Counted from the stretch's first letter, positions 20,212 through 29,355 are shown. The stretch: DNA of 29,355 nucleotides from Carex sylvatica (GCA_964058845.1 CAXKVR010000486.1:1-29355); one strand, 5' to 3'. Notes: generated by a model from the letters alone, not told the origin. A program made the numbers and translations.

Positions 20212-22451
20212 ATAATTGAAGGTATCTATACGGGAAGATAATTGTGCATTTATAACTGTAATACGACACTCTAATTGAAGGTGTTTAGAGCACTCCAGTA
20301 GTGTCTCCAAATTGATAGATAATAGGACATTTACAATCCTCAAACAACACTTCAATTGAAGGTATTTTGAGCACTCTAGTAGTGTCTCCAGATAAGCAGA
20401 TAATAAAGTATTCACAACCTTAATACAACACTCTAATTGAAGGTGTTTAGAGCACTATAGTAGTGTCTTTATATGCAAGATAATAGGGCATTTACAACTC
20501 TAATACAACACTCAAATAGAATGTGTTTGAATCACTCTAGTAGTGTCTCCAAGATGGCAAGATAATATAACATTTACAACCCTAAAATAACACTCCAATT
20601 GAAGGTGTTTTGAGAACTTTAGTAGTGTCTCTAGATGGAAAGATAATAGGGTATTAAATTAACAACCCTAATACAACACAATATTGAAGGTCTTTGGAGT
20701 AGTCTAGTAGTGTCTCCAGATGGTGAGATAATAAGACATTTATAACCTTAATACAACACTCCAGTTGAAGGTGTTTGGAGCACTCTTGTAGTGTCTCTAT
20801 ATAGGAAGATAATAGTGCATTTACAACCGTAATAAAACACTCTAATTGAAGGTGTTTGGAGCACTCCAGTAGTGTCTCTATATGGCAAGATAATAGAGCA
20901 TTTACAACCCTATTTCAACACTCTAATTTAAGGTGTTTGGAACACTCTAGTAGTGTCTCTATATGGCAAGACAATACAACATTTTCAACTGTAAAACAAC
21001 ACTTCAATAGATGGTGTTTGAAGCACTCTATTGGTGTCTCAAGATTGCAAGATAATAGGACATTTACAACCCTAATGTAACACTCCAATTGAAGGTGTTT
21101 GGAGCAATCTAGTAGTGTTTTTATATGGGAAAATAATAGTGCATTTACAACCTTAATACAACACTTCAATTGATGGTGTTTGGAGCACTTTAGTAGTGTC
21201 TCTAGATGACATGCTAATAGAGCATTTACAACCCTAATACCACACTCGAATTGATGGTGTTTGGGACACTCTAGTAGTGTCTCTATATGACAAAATAATA
21301 ATGTATTTACAATCCTAATACAATATTGCAATTGAAGGTGTTTGGAGCACTCTAGTAGTGTCTCCAGATGGAAAGATGAAATGGCATTTACAACCCTAAT
21401 ACCACACTCCAATTGATGGTGTTTGGAGCACTCTAGTAGTGTCTTTATATGGCTAGATAATATGGCATTTACAACCCTAGTAGAACACTCTAATTGTAGG
21501 TGTTTGGAGCACTCTAGTTGTGTCTCCAGATGAGAAGATAATAGAGTATTCACAACCTTAATATAGAGCACTCTAGTAATGTCTCTATATGGCAAGATAA
21601 TAGAACATTTAGAACCCTAATAATACACTCCAAATGAAAGTGTTTGGAGTACTCTAGTAGTATTTCCAGATGGCAAGATAATATTGCATTTACAACCCTA
21701 ATACAACACTCTAATTGAAGGTCATTGGAGCACTCTAGTAGGGTCTCTATGTTGCTAGATAATAGGGCATTTACAACCCTAATAAAATACTCCAATTAAA
21801 GGTATTTGGAGCACTCTTGTAGTGTCTCTATATAGGACGATAATAGTGTATTTACAACCATAATACAACACTCTCATTGAAGGTGTTTGGAGCACTCTAG
21901 TAGTGTCTCTATATGAAAAGATAATAGAGCATTTACAACCCTAATACAACACTCTAACTGAAGGTGTTTGAAGCACTCTAGTAGTGTCTCCAGATTGCAA
22001 GATAATACGACATTTAAAACCTTAATACAATACTTTAATTGATGGTGTTTGGATCACTCTACTATTGTCTCTATATGGCAAGATAATATGGCATTACAAC
22101 CCTAATACAACACTCTAATTGAAGGTGTTTGGAGCACTCTAGTAGTGTCTCCAGATTGCAAGATAATACGGCATTTACAACCTTATACAACACTGTAATT
22201 GATGGTGTTTGGAGCACTCTAGTAGTGTCTCTAGATGGCAAGATAATAGGTCATTTACAACCCTAATACAACACTCCAATTGATGGTATTTGGAGCACTC
22301 TTGTAGTGTCTCTTTATAGAAAGTTAATAGGTCATTTATAACCCTTATACAACACTCGAATTGAAGGTATTTGGAGCGCTCTAGTAGTGTCTCTAGATGG
22401 CAAGATAATAGGGCATTTACAACCTTAATACAACACTCCAATTGAAGGTGT
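20212..22451. repeat. 81-bp satellite array, right segment
   Basis: The same unit as the main array continues after the LTR element, about 27-28 copies. The longest minus-strand open run of the window (20,915-21,595, 226 codons, about 8 units) is here. Spacing of unit variants here looks less like the higher-order blocks of the left part. The array ends in mid-unit after AATTGAAGGTGT. Confidence 0.95.
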
Positions 22452-24422
22452 TGTCGAGAACAGGAGGAGATCAATGCTAGTCGATCAAATCCCCGTGCCT
22501 TGCAAATTCGAATCTCAGTTCACAACACAATCTCGCACGTTTCTTGATTATCCAAATCTCAACTAAATCGAGGAGGTAAAGAGAGATCAAGAGCTAGATC
22601 AGACGGATCTAGATCGATCTCGGATCAAGAGGAAGAGAGAGATCTCAGATCCTCTACACAATGAGAGGAGAGAGAGGGTCGGCGGCCGACGGTGAAGCAC
22701 ACGATAGCAGAGGAGAGGCCAAGCTCGGCTCGACTTGAGTGGCTCGGATCCAGATCAGATCGGGTCTGATCGAACCAAGGTACTGCAACGGCGAGAGGCG
22801 CGAGGCGACGGTGGGTTCGACGGCTCTAGCTCCAAGCCGATCGGCCTCTAAGGCCGATCCGACGGCGGGTGGAGGTGGTTGGTCCTTGTGGCGGCGGCTC
22901 GGCTTGTAGTCGTGCCTCTCGTACTCCTTTGCTAGCTTATTTGATCAATGGAAGAAGAATAGAAGAAGGGAGAAGTTTCTAGATTGATCTTGCCAAATGA
23001 ATTGATTGATTTAGAATGGAGAGATACTCCTTCTTAAATAGAATTTATCAATTACGCAAATGTCCTTGAAAATATCTCATCTCATGTTGAATCAATAAGG
23101 CACATTTGGTAATTTCATTAATTAATGGTCCATTGAACCATTGGTTTATTTAAGAATAAATCCATCCATTGTTTTCTTTGTAAGCCACCTCATCCCTCTC
23201 ATGTGTTTGACCAGCCAAACACATGACACCTCACCTCTAGTCAAAAATGTGTTTGACCAAGGTTTGACCCATCTTTGACTTACCTCTTCACTTAAATGAT
23301 CATAACTTTTGAACCGTAAGTCCAATCATCTCATATAATTAAAACACACCAAAATAGAAGGATAATCATCTCATATAATTAAAACATCATTTGCACAGCA
23401 AGTTGCAAACAACTTTAATTACATCCTTATATCTCTCATATGTTGGAACTGTATAATAGCTTGTATTACTAAATTCTTTGTTCTATGTTGTTTCCAATAT
23501 TTATGCACTAGTGTCATAAACTCGTATGACATCTCGACCAAGTGACCCTATAGGTGACCGGCTTAGATCTGTATTATGTTGGCAATCTGGAACAGCTGAT
23601 TTCCAGTTGATCAAGGTTAGCGTCTAGCAATACGCCTTGACTATCCAATTATACAGACAATATATATCCAGACAGTACCATTGATCCAATATAGACAGTG
23701 TATAACACTGTCTGTGTTGTTTCCAATATCTCATGATTATCCTCTGATGAACGCAAGACATGATGCTTGTCATTTTTGCTATATCATCGATTATCTTTCT
23801 TGACACGTGAGAACTATATTATAATACTTGATTGCAACTGGTCAATCAAGCTGTGTACATATAGGGCCCCAATGGATATCATAGCTTATCGCATACACTA
23901 TGATGCAGGCAAGAAATATTTTGTCCTATTGACATATGCGTCATACCCTACTTAAGTACTGCACATAGAGAAGATGTCTGAATGACCCCTTTTTACAGAG
24001 AGCGTTGGATAAAAATCACTGATGCACATTCCTTAAGCGGGCATGCCATATTTTCAGGCTTAAGACAACAACACCGTGAACCATCAATGACAATAAACAC
24101 AGAATCCATAGTGATGTTCACGTGTGGTCAAATCCAATGCTATACGCATCTGTGACATTGAACAGGCAGCAAGTCCGAGTTGATCCGTAAGCTTAAATCA
24201 CAACATTCAATCATCACACTAGCCTCGAGTGTAATTAGTGTTCCTTGCTAATTACTTCGGCTAGGGATACTTTAAAGTTCATCACTTGTATAGCTTGGTT
24301 GCCACTCAATCTAAAATCGTAGATGTTTCCACAAGTAATGCAACTTCTAGGCAACAAATTGATTCCCGTCAATCAATCATATGAACAAGAAATACAAACA
24401 ATAGTTTGTTCTAGGACACACA
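22452..24422 (-). mobile_element. Probable long LTR (solo or truncated), minus orientation
   Basis: The block begins TGTCGAGAACAGG where the satellite stops and seems to end CTAGGACACACA, so it has TG...CA ends about 1.97 kb apart. Read on the minus strand, it has an AT-rich first part, a promoter-like zone near 23,280-23,033, then a GC-richer leader-like part (22,930-22,460), the usual layout of a large plant LTR. No long ORF is present. There is no primer site beside the 22,452 end and no polypurine tract beside the 24,422 end, which fits a solo LTR. I see no matching target duplication, and satellite does not resume on the right, so the right boundary may be rearranged. A duplicated word ATCATCTCATATAATTAAAA occurs near 23,325 and 23,367. 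Lineage not recognised with confidence. Confidence 0.45.
23033..23280 (-). promoter_or_regulatory. Promoter-like zone of the long LTR with W-box cluster
   Basis: Five TTGAC(C/T) cores occur in 74 bp: 23207-23212, 23239-23244 (opposite strand), 23253-23258, 23264-23269 and 23275-23280. Read on the minus strand, a TATA-like CTATTTAAG lies about 170 bp downstream at 23033-23041. TTGAC(C/T) is the core bound by WRKY factors. The arrangement suggests a stress- or defence-responsive LTR promoter; this is inference from motifs only. Confidence 0.4.
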
Positions 24423-24450
24423 ACTCTATCAATATATATACATATACAAG
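24423..24450. other. Spacer between long LTR and MITE cluster
   Basis: A short TA-rich spacer (ATATATATACATATAC) is likely the target of the next MITE. Confidence 0.5.
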
Positions 24451-24837
24451 TAGGGTTAAAATGGACCATTGGTTTTGTGCCCCAACCATACTCCATGTCT
24501 CTATTTATGTTTACAAAATTCAAACAGTCGATCCGAATCGTTCAACATGATATACATATTAAAATGTGCTTAGAGACCAAATTTTATATTTTTAAATTTT
24601 TTTACTATTTTTTTAGATAGGTACAAAATCACTGTTTTTGGATGGTTCAGATGCAGTGATTTTGTACTTATTTAGAAAATAGTAAAAAAATTCCAAAAAT
24701 ATAAAATTTGGTCTCTAAGCACATTTTAATATGCATATCATGTTGAACGATTCGGATCGACTGTTTGAACTTTGAGAATAGAGATAAAGAGGTGGGGTAT
24801 GGTTGGGGCACAAAATCAATGGTGCATTTTAACCCTA
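24451..24837. mobile_element. Fold-back MITE, subfamily C
   Basis: The left end TAGGGTTAAAATGGACCATT mirrors the right end AATGGTGCATTTTAACCCTA, with GTGCCCCAACCATAC / GTATGGTTGGGGCAC just inside. Arms are complementary to the centre (CAAAATCACTG / CAGTGATTTTG). The core word GAGACCAAATTTTATATTTT is shared with the other MITEs. It is 387 bp and encodes nothing. Confidence 0.88.
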
Positions 24838-24966
24838 CTCTACACATACACATACACATACACACACAGACACAGACACACACGCGCGCACACACACACA
24901 CATGTGTGTGTGTGTGTGTATTGGATCTCTCATCTTTGTGTGTGTGTGTGTGTGTGTGTGTGTATA
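24838..24966. repeat. (CA)n / (TG)n compound microsatellites
   Basis: A CA-rich run (about 24,840-24,902) is followed by a TG run (24,903-24,920), then by a 21-bp spacer and a second TG run (about 24,937-24,963). CA and TG blocks on one strand are self-complementary and could form a hairpin. Confidence 0.9.
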
Positions 24967-25579
24967 GAGGAGAGATCCAATTACACCTTTTTTGGTGACA
25001 CCGAATTACACTCTCCATTTTCAAAGTTTTTAAAGTTCAAATAGTTGATCTAAACCGTTCAACATAATGGATATTTTAAAATGTGCTTGAAGATCGAATT
25101 TTATATTTTTTTTTGAATTTTTTTTACTATTTATTAAGGGTGCGTTTGGATGAATCAAGGAATAGCTCGGAATAACAGCTACTCCTGGATTCGGAATAGC
25201 TGCTAACCCAATATTTCATAGGAATAGTAGAATAGCAGCTAACCCAAGCTATTCCTTTGTGAGAATAGCATTTTTTTTCACCCAAACGTGTTGTGTTGAG
25301 AATAGCTCGCCAAGAATAGCAGTTATTCCTGGGTTAGCGCTATTCCTATGTCACCCCAACGTACCATAAGTATTTAATAAAATCGCTATATTCAGACCAT
25401 TAAATTTTTTTACCCATCTTAATAAATAGTAAAAAAAATTAAAAAATATATAAAATTTGATCTGCAAGCACATTTTAACATATCCATCATGTTGAACAGT
25501 TTGGATCGACTGTTTAGACTTTGAAAATATAGTGTGTAATTCGGTGTCACCAAAAAAGGATGTAAGTGGATCCCTCCTC
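24967..25579. mobile_element. Fold-back MITE, subfamily B (copy 2), with nested MITE
   Basis: The ends are GAGGAGAGATCCAATTACACC-like on the left and GTAAGTGGATCCCTCCTC on the right, with TTTTTTGGTGACACCGAATT mirrored by AATTCGGTGTCACCAAAAAA. It is the same subfamily as 5,545-6,286. Its left arm is interrupted at about 25,139 by a second element. The flanks are TA/TG microsatellite, so the duplication is unreadable. Confidence 0.87.
25139..25365. mobile_element. Nested MITE with GGTGCGTTTGG ends
   Basis: Left end GGTGCGTTTGGATGA and right end TCACCCCAACGTACC are imperfect inverted repeats. The interior has many GGAATAGC / GCTATTCC words in both orientations, a style common in plant MITEs of the hAT or Harbinger type. 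The flanks TAAG and TAAG may be the target duplication, but the exact length is uncertain. Confidence 0.75.
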
Positions 25580-25613
25580 ATATATATACATATACATATA
25601 AATATATATATAG

Positions 25614-25853
25614 TAAGGCTACCATACATTGCAATGCATAGGCATTTTTGTGCATTTGACTATAAATCATCGTATTCCAAGTGAAAAACAATGATTTTTA
25701 ATAAATCTAAAAAAATATAAAATTTGGTCTCCAAGCACATATTAACATGGAGAACGAGATAAACAGTTTGGATCGGTCATTTGAACTTTGAATCTGATGA
25801 TTTATAGTCCAATACACAAAGATGCTTATGCATTGCAATGTATGGTAGTCTTA
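25614..25853. mobile_element. Fold-back MITE, subfamily D (copy 1)
   Basis: Left end TAAGGCTACCATACATTGCA and right end TGCAATGTATGGTAGTCTTA are near-perfect inverted repeats. The 240-bp element keeps only the right half of the shared core (GGTCTCCAAGCACATATTAA then CATGGAGAACGAGA). Confidence 0.88.
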
Positions 25854-25860
25854 TATAGAG

Positions 25861-26108
25861 TAAGGCTACCATATATAGGTATCTTTGTGCATTTAGCTAT
25901 AAATCATCGGATTCAAAGTGAAAAATAATAATTTTCAATAAATCTAAAAATATAGTAAAAAATTCCAAAAAAATATAAACTTTAGACTCCAAACACATAT
26001 TAATATGGAGAACAAGATGAACGGTTTGAATCGGTTATTTAGACTTTGAATCCGGTAATTTATAGTTCAATGCACAAAGATGCCTATGCATTGCAATGTG
26101 TAGACTTA
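25861..26108. mobile_element. Fold-back MITE, subfamily D (copy 2), tandem to copy 1
   Basis: It begins TAAGGCTACCATATATAGGT and ends GCATTGCAATGTGTAGACTTA, in the same orientation as copy 1 and only 7 bp away (TATAGAG between). Its internal sequence parallels copy 1 (AAATCATCGGATTCAAAGTG; ATGGAGAACAAGATGAACGG). Confidence 0.87.
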
Positions 26109-26124
26109 CTCTATATATAGAGAG

Positions 26125-26500
26125 AGAGTTGGGCTATGGTGCTTTGCGAAGTAAAGCGGGTGCTTTACTTCACACTCATATTTTGTATTTTTAAAGTTCA
26201 AAACGTCAATCCAAACCGTTCAAGTTGATCTCCATATTAAATTGTGCTTGGAGACCAAATTTTATATTTTTTAAAATCATTGTTTTTTATGATTCAGAAT
26301 TTTCTGAAAAATAATGATTTTAAAAAATTCTAAAAAAATAGTAAAAAATTTTCAAAAAATATAAAATTTAGTCTCCAAGCACAATTTAATATGGAAATCA
26401 ACTTGAACGATTCGAATAGACGTTTAAAACTTTAAAATTGAAGATATAGACGTGAAGTAAAAGACTCGATTTACTTCGCAAAGCACCATAGTCCAACTCT
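26125..26500. mobile_element. Fold-back MITE, subfamily E
   Basis: Left end AGAGTTGGGCTATGGTGCTT mirrors the right end AAGCACCATAGTCCAACTCT. Inside it, TTGCGAAGTAAA pairs with TTTACTTCGCAA. Both halves of the shared core are present (TGCTTGGAGACCAAATTTTA and its mirror). It is 376 bp and non-coding. Confidence 0.88.
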
Positions 26501-27744
26501 TCTCTCTCTATATATATATATATATAAAGAGCTATTTGCTCATTTATTACAAATTGACCGCTCACCATTTATATGAAAAAAATGACACATGCATTTCAAA
26601 GATTAGAACTAGATTATAATTAACAAAAGTAAATGTATTGATATGCGTTCCGAAGTGGCAACCTTTTTATCACTTAAAAAAGAGATAAAACCACTAATAA
26701 TCAAACAAAAAACCATTAGTCAAAAGTGGTCTCTTGTCAGGCCTTGGTTGAGAAAATATACTGGATTTGGACATCAAAAGCCCAAAAGGCCATATAAGAG
26801 AAATTCTTTGGATATCATATCCTACCTATTATTTGAAAATAATTTTTATAAATATTAAATAATTAGATAACTTGATTTCTAACTTTTACTTCAGAAAAAA
26901 TATTGAATAATTTTTTGTTCGGTTGTAACAGTTATAAGTAGATTCAGGCCAATACGATGCCATAGAGCTTATATATAGACTCACTAAAAATATAACATGT
27001 TACCAAATAATTAATTATAACGACTCGTTGATAAAGTCAAAAGCTAATTTTTATCAGTTATATTTAAACTTCTTAATGCACGTGGCTTTTCCACTCTTCC
27101 CCTCCAACCCATTACACAACCTTTAATTACTCACTTTCCTGGAAAGAAAAATGCTAACGTATAGATGAAACTAGGTAAGAAAAGCAAGTGACAAGAAAGA
27201 GAGAGACGTGCACTAAGAAGGATCAAGTCTTTTAATTAATCATCAGAAAAAAAATAAAATAAGGGATTGCTAATTAAACAAGCAACTCCACAACTAGAGG
27301 TTTCTTGGTGGGCCTTTTTAAAGGAATATTGTCAAATTTGGGCTTAGATTATGGCCTGATATTAACGTACTAATACTTGACAATATATTTGTTTATAACA
27401 TTCTTTTATTTAAAATGAACAAAATATCAGAACAAACCTTACTGAAGTAATTGATTTTGTAAGGCTTGCCAGTTGTACTACACAATCCAACTTAAATAGC
27501 TAGCTTGTGTTACTTTGATCTGAAAAAAATATATATATATTACTCTAGGTCTTTGTTTGTGATAATAGAAGTGAAACCCATGTCAACTGAATTACGTAAG
27601 TGTTCGTTTAAGACATTTATAATAACCAATAAAATCCACAAATCTTCTTATAAATTTTGTACAAGCAGGTAGACAAACACTTATTTACAAATTTATATAT
27701 ATTACTACATATATTTCATTAAAATTATGTACATGTTATTCTGT
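26501..27744. other. AT-rich intergenic region, 3' of patatin-like gene
   Basis: I see no convincing gene. A CT/TA microsatellite lies at 26,501-26,525. A short plus-strand frame at 26,643-26,858 (71 codons, Lys-rich) has no recognisable motif and is not annotated. AT-rich sequence just before 27,745 may include the 3' untranslated region of the minus-strand gene. Confidence 0.5.
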
Positions 27745-28587
27745 TCAGACCAATAGTTCTTTATTACGTCCAAGAACATTCGCACGCCTTATTTTCCGTT
27801 CATCAGAAAGTTTCTTCGCGAAACTCGTGAGCATATCTGCATTGGTGCCGGCTCCGGGAATCTTCTCGAACAAGCCGGTTTCTATATTGACCCTCGAAAC
27901 TGGCTTCTTCAGAAGGTCATTGCCAATCTGCACAAGTTTTTGCATGTTCTCCATGGAAGAATCATCGGTTGAACTTGTGGTACCTGTGAGTGCATCATAC
28001 TGATCCCCACATTGTCAGCAAAATATTTCAATGATCAAAACAACAAAAATGACATTTTAAGCGCAACAAATGCAGTGGAATCTCTCTCTATCTCTCCCTA
28101 TCAAGCATAGAATTGCATTAATCTTTATCTGTTATAACCATCTAAAATGTATTTCTTAACACATCCACATGTGAACTTAATTTTTAACAATATTACATTA
28201 CATGGTGGACCACCAAATCATGGAATGCATGATGAGCACCAAGTTAAATAATTTACTATAATTATCTTTTATGAAACCATATACCTGTATACGGAGATAG
28301 CTTTCCTCAGACCGGAGCGCCTGAAAAAGAGCAGCTAGATGAATATCGACCATGTCAGCACTTCCAATGTTAAAAATGTCGATAATTGGCGAGGCACCCT
28401 TCCAGTTGAGCCATCCAAAGGTGCCCCACTTAGAAACCTCCTGTGCAGTATACTTTTCTTCGATCTTGTTTGATCCAGTCCCAATTGAGATCACTAAAAA
28501 TTTGTTGTAGTCCGTAGGCTTGATCGGGAAGAACTGATTATTTCCCGAAACAATTTCCCGTGTAACATGGTTCATAGCAGCCAGTGT
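27745..28587 (-). CDS. Patatin-like lipid acyl hydrolase, C-terminal two exons (partial)
   Basis: Patatin-like proteins release fatty acids from membrane phospho- and galactolipids. Two minus-strand exons are visible. The penultimate (28587-28285, 101 codons) starts after AAAGTAG with TLAAMNHVTREI and continues PIKPTDYNKFLVISIGTGS, KWGTFGWLNWKGASPIIDIF, ADMVDIHL and SYLRIQ, all family landmarks. The donor is ATACAG/GTATAT. The last exon (27999-27745, TGA stop) starts after GGATCAG with YDALTG and includes LLKKPVSRVNIETG, GTNADMLTSFAKKL and SDERKIRR. The phase is 0 at both borders, giving 185 residues of a protein usually about 400-430 long. The oxyanion-loop, GxSxG and catalytic Asp-Gly exons are upstream and outside the window; the first visible residue normally follows the DGG..NNP segment. 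There are no stops or frameshifts, so this part looks functional. Confidence 0.9.
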
Positions 28588-29355
28588 CTACTTTATATAT
28601 ACATATGTATACAAAAAAAAGTGAGCTTGATGCAAAAGTATGACCATATTTATAGATAATAACAAAACAGAGGATTCATTAAAAAACAATGATTAGCAAA
28701 TTTCGATATTAGTTTCTATTTGCTACTGTTAAATTTGAAATCAATAGCTGATCAATCATCACTTGTATAGATATATTCTTTAATATGGAAAATTCTTTTT
28801 CATAATTAAATGATGTTAATAAAGAACTATCTGAGGGATATTTTATTTTCCCAAGTAATTATCTTTTTATCTTTTTTTCTTTCTTGTGGTTAATTTATAC
28901 ATTAAAATAAATATATATATAAATAACAAGTCTGCTGAGCTCTATAAATTGAGTAGTGTGCGTCATAAACACAAATTTAAACCCGTTGTCCAAGATTAAT
29001 TGTATCGCTTCTTTTGTGAAAATGAAACAACCATTCAATTATACAAATATCTCTGGTCGTTCCAACAGCACGAGTAGGTCGAATGAAAATTTCAATTTAG
29101 CAGTTTGATCGCTCTCATATATCACAGTAACTCTTCACTAATTCATGAAATAAAATATTTTTATATCCTTTTTAAATAATTTTATATTGTTGTCTATGTA
29201 TAGGATGGTAACTTTTTCTTTCTTATCTTTAATTATCGAGCTACATATCTCTCATTGCGTATGAGATTTGGGGTCCAAAATAAGTAGAGCCTCACAAGAG
29301 ATTATTACCGTTGTATACATTTCCCTTTTCTCACTTAATTAGTGGACTGAATAAT
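28588..29355 (-). other. Intron of the patatin-like gene, running out of the window
   Basis: No upstream patatin exon is recognisable on the minus strand in these 768 bases, so the intron before the TLAAMNH exon is at least this long. The sequence is AT-rich and otherwise unremarkable. Confidence 0.6.

Noticed and set aside
20915..21595. 226-codon minus-strand ORF as a gene
   Set aside because: Same satellite frame as above. Length is explained by the 27-codon period; there is no promoter, splice site or non-repeat coding sequence.
6799..22451. CRISPR-like array
   Set aside because: Units are contiguous 81-bp satellites with no short repeat plus unique spacer pattern, in plant nuclear DNA.
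6799..22451. Centromeric satellite
   Set aside because: Plant centromere units are usually about 150-180 bp and in very long arrays. This array is about 13 kb net and lies beside genes. Not excluded, but not supported.
23624..23806. 60-codon minus-strand ORF in the long LTR-like block
   Set aside because: No family resemblance; the block is otherwise non-coding.
24668..25044. ORFs with His-Thr or Cys-Val runs
   Set aside because: These are translations of the CA/TG microsatellites.
26643..26858. 71-codon plus-strand ORF
   Set aside because: No recognisable motif, no splice or promoter context, and it lies in AT-rich intergenic DNA. Chance cannot be excluded.

Overview
The window reads as nuclear DNA of a flowering plant. 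It is AT-rich, its genes have introns with GT/AG borders, and it holds an F-box gene family, a patatin-like acyl hydrolase, fold-back MITEs and plant-type LTR retroelements. I cannot name the species. There are few genes and many repeats.

Left part (1-6,800). A small unrecognised three-exon gene on the minus strand (522-1,280) encodes a membrane segment followed by an acidic repeat tail. An A-rich stretch follows, then two tandem F-box gene copies on the plus strand (2,895-4,213 and 5,237-6,532). They share exon structure and upstream sequence. Both are broken, and both carry an in-frame stop at the same exon-2 position, by different codons. Each has a fold-back MITE in intron 1, of different subfamilies; the second MITE carries a further nested insert. 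The second F-box copy loses its 3' exon next to the satellite edge.

Centre (6,799-22,451). A tandem array of an 81-bp unit holds about 160 copies once insertions are removed. Because 81 bp is 27 codons, reading frames are preserved from unit to unit. The consensus is open right through in one minus-strand frame, giving a Leu/Cys-rich 27-residue repeat. A higher-order arrangement of about 20 units (about 1.62 kb) is visible from recurring variant units. Two mobile elements sit inside the array: a MITE (7,248-7,672) with a 10-bp target duplication, and a 2,071-bp non-autonomous LTR retrotransposon (18,141-20,211) with 436-438-bp LTRs, an initiator-Met-tRNA-type primer site, a 5-bp target duplication and one gag-like 273-codon ORF.

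Right part (22,452-29,355). The array stops abruptly at a roughly 1.97-kb block that looks like a minus-oriented long (possibly solo) LTR with its own promoter-like layout. A cluster of five more fold-back MITEs follows (24,451-26,500), interrupted by CA/TG microsatellites and one nested MITE. All the fold-back elements in the window appear to be built on related core sequence but carry different ends. The last two exons of a patatin-like protein gene lie on the minus strand (27,745-28,587); its catalytic exons lie beyond the right edge.

The most notable material is the coding-compatible 81-bp satellite with its dated, cleanly mapped insertions, and the MITE group with a shared core and swapped ends. 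I saw no bacterial-type system, CRISPR array or RNA gene.
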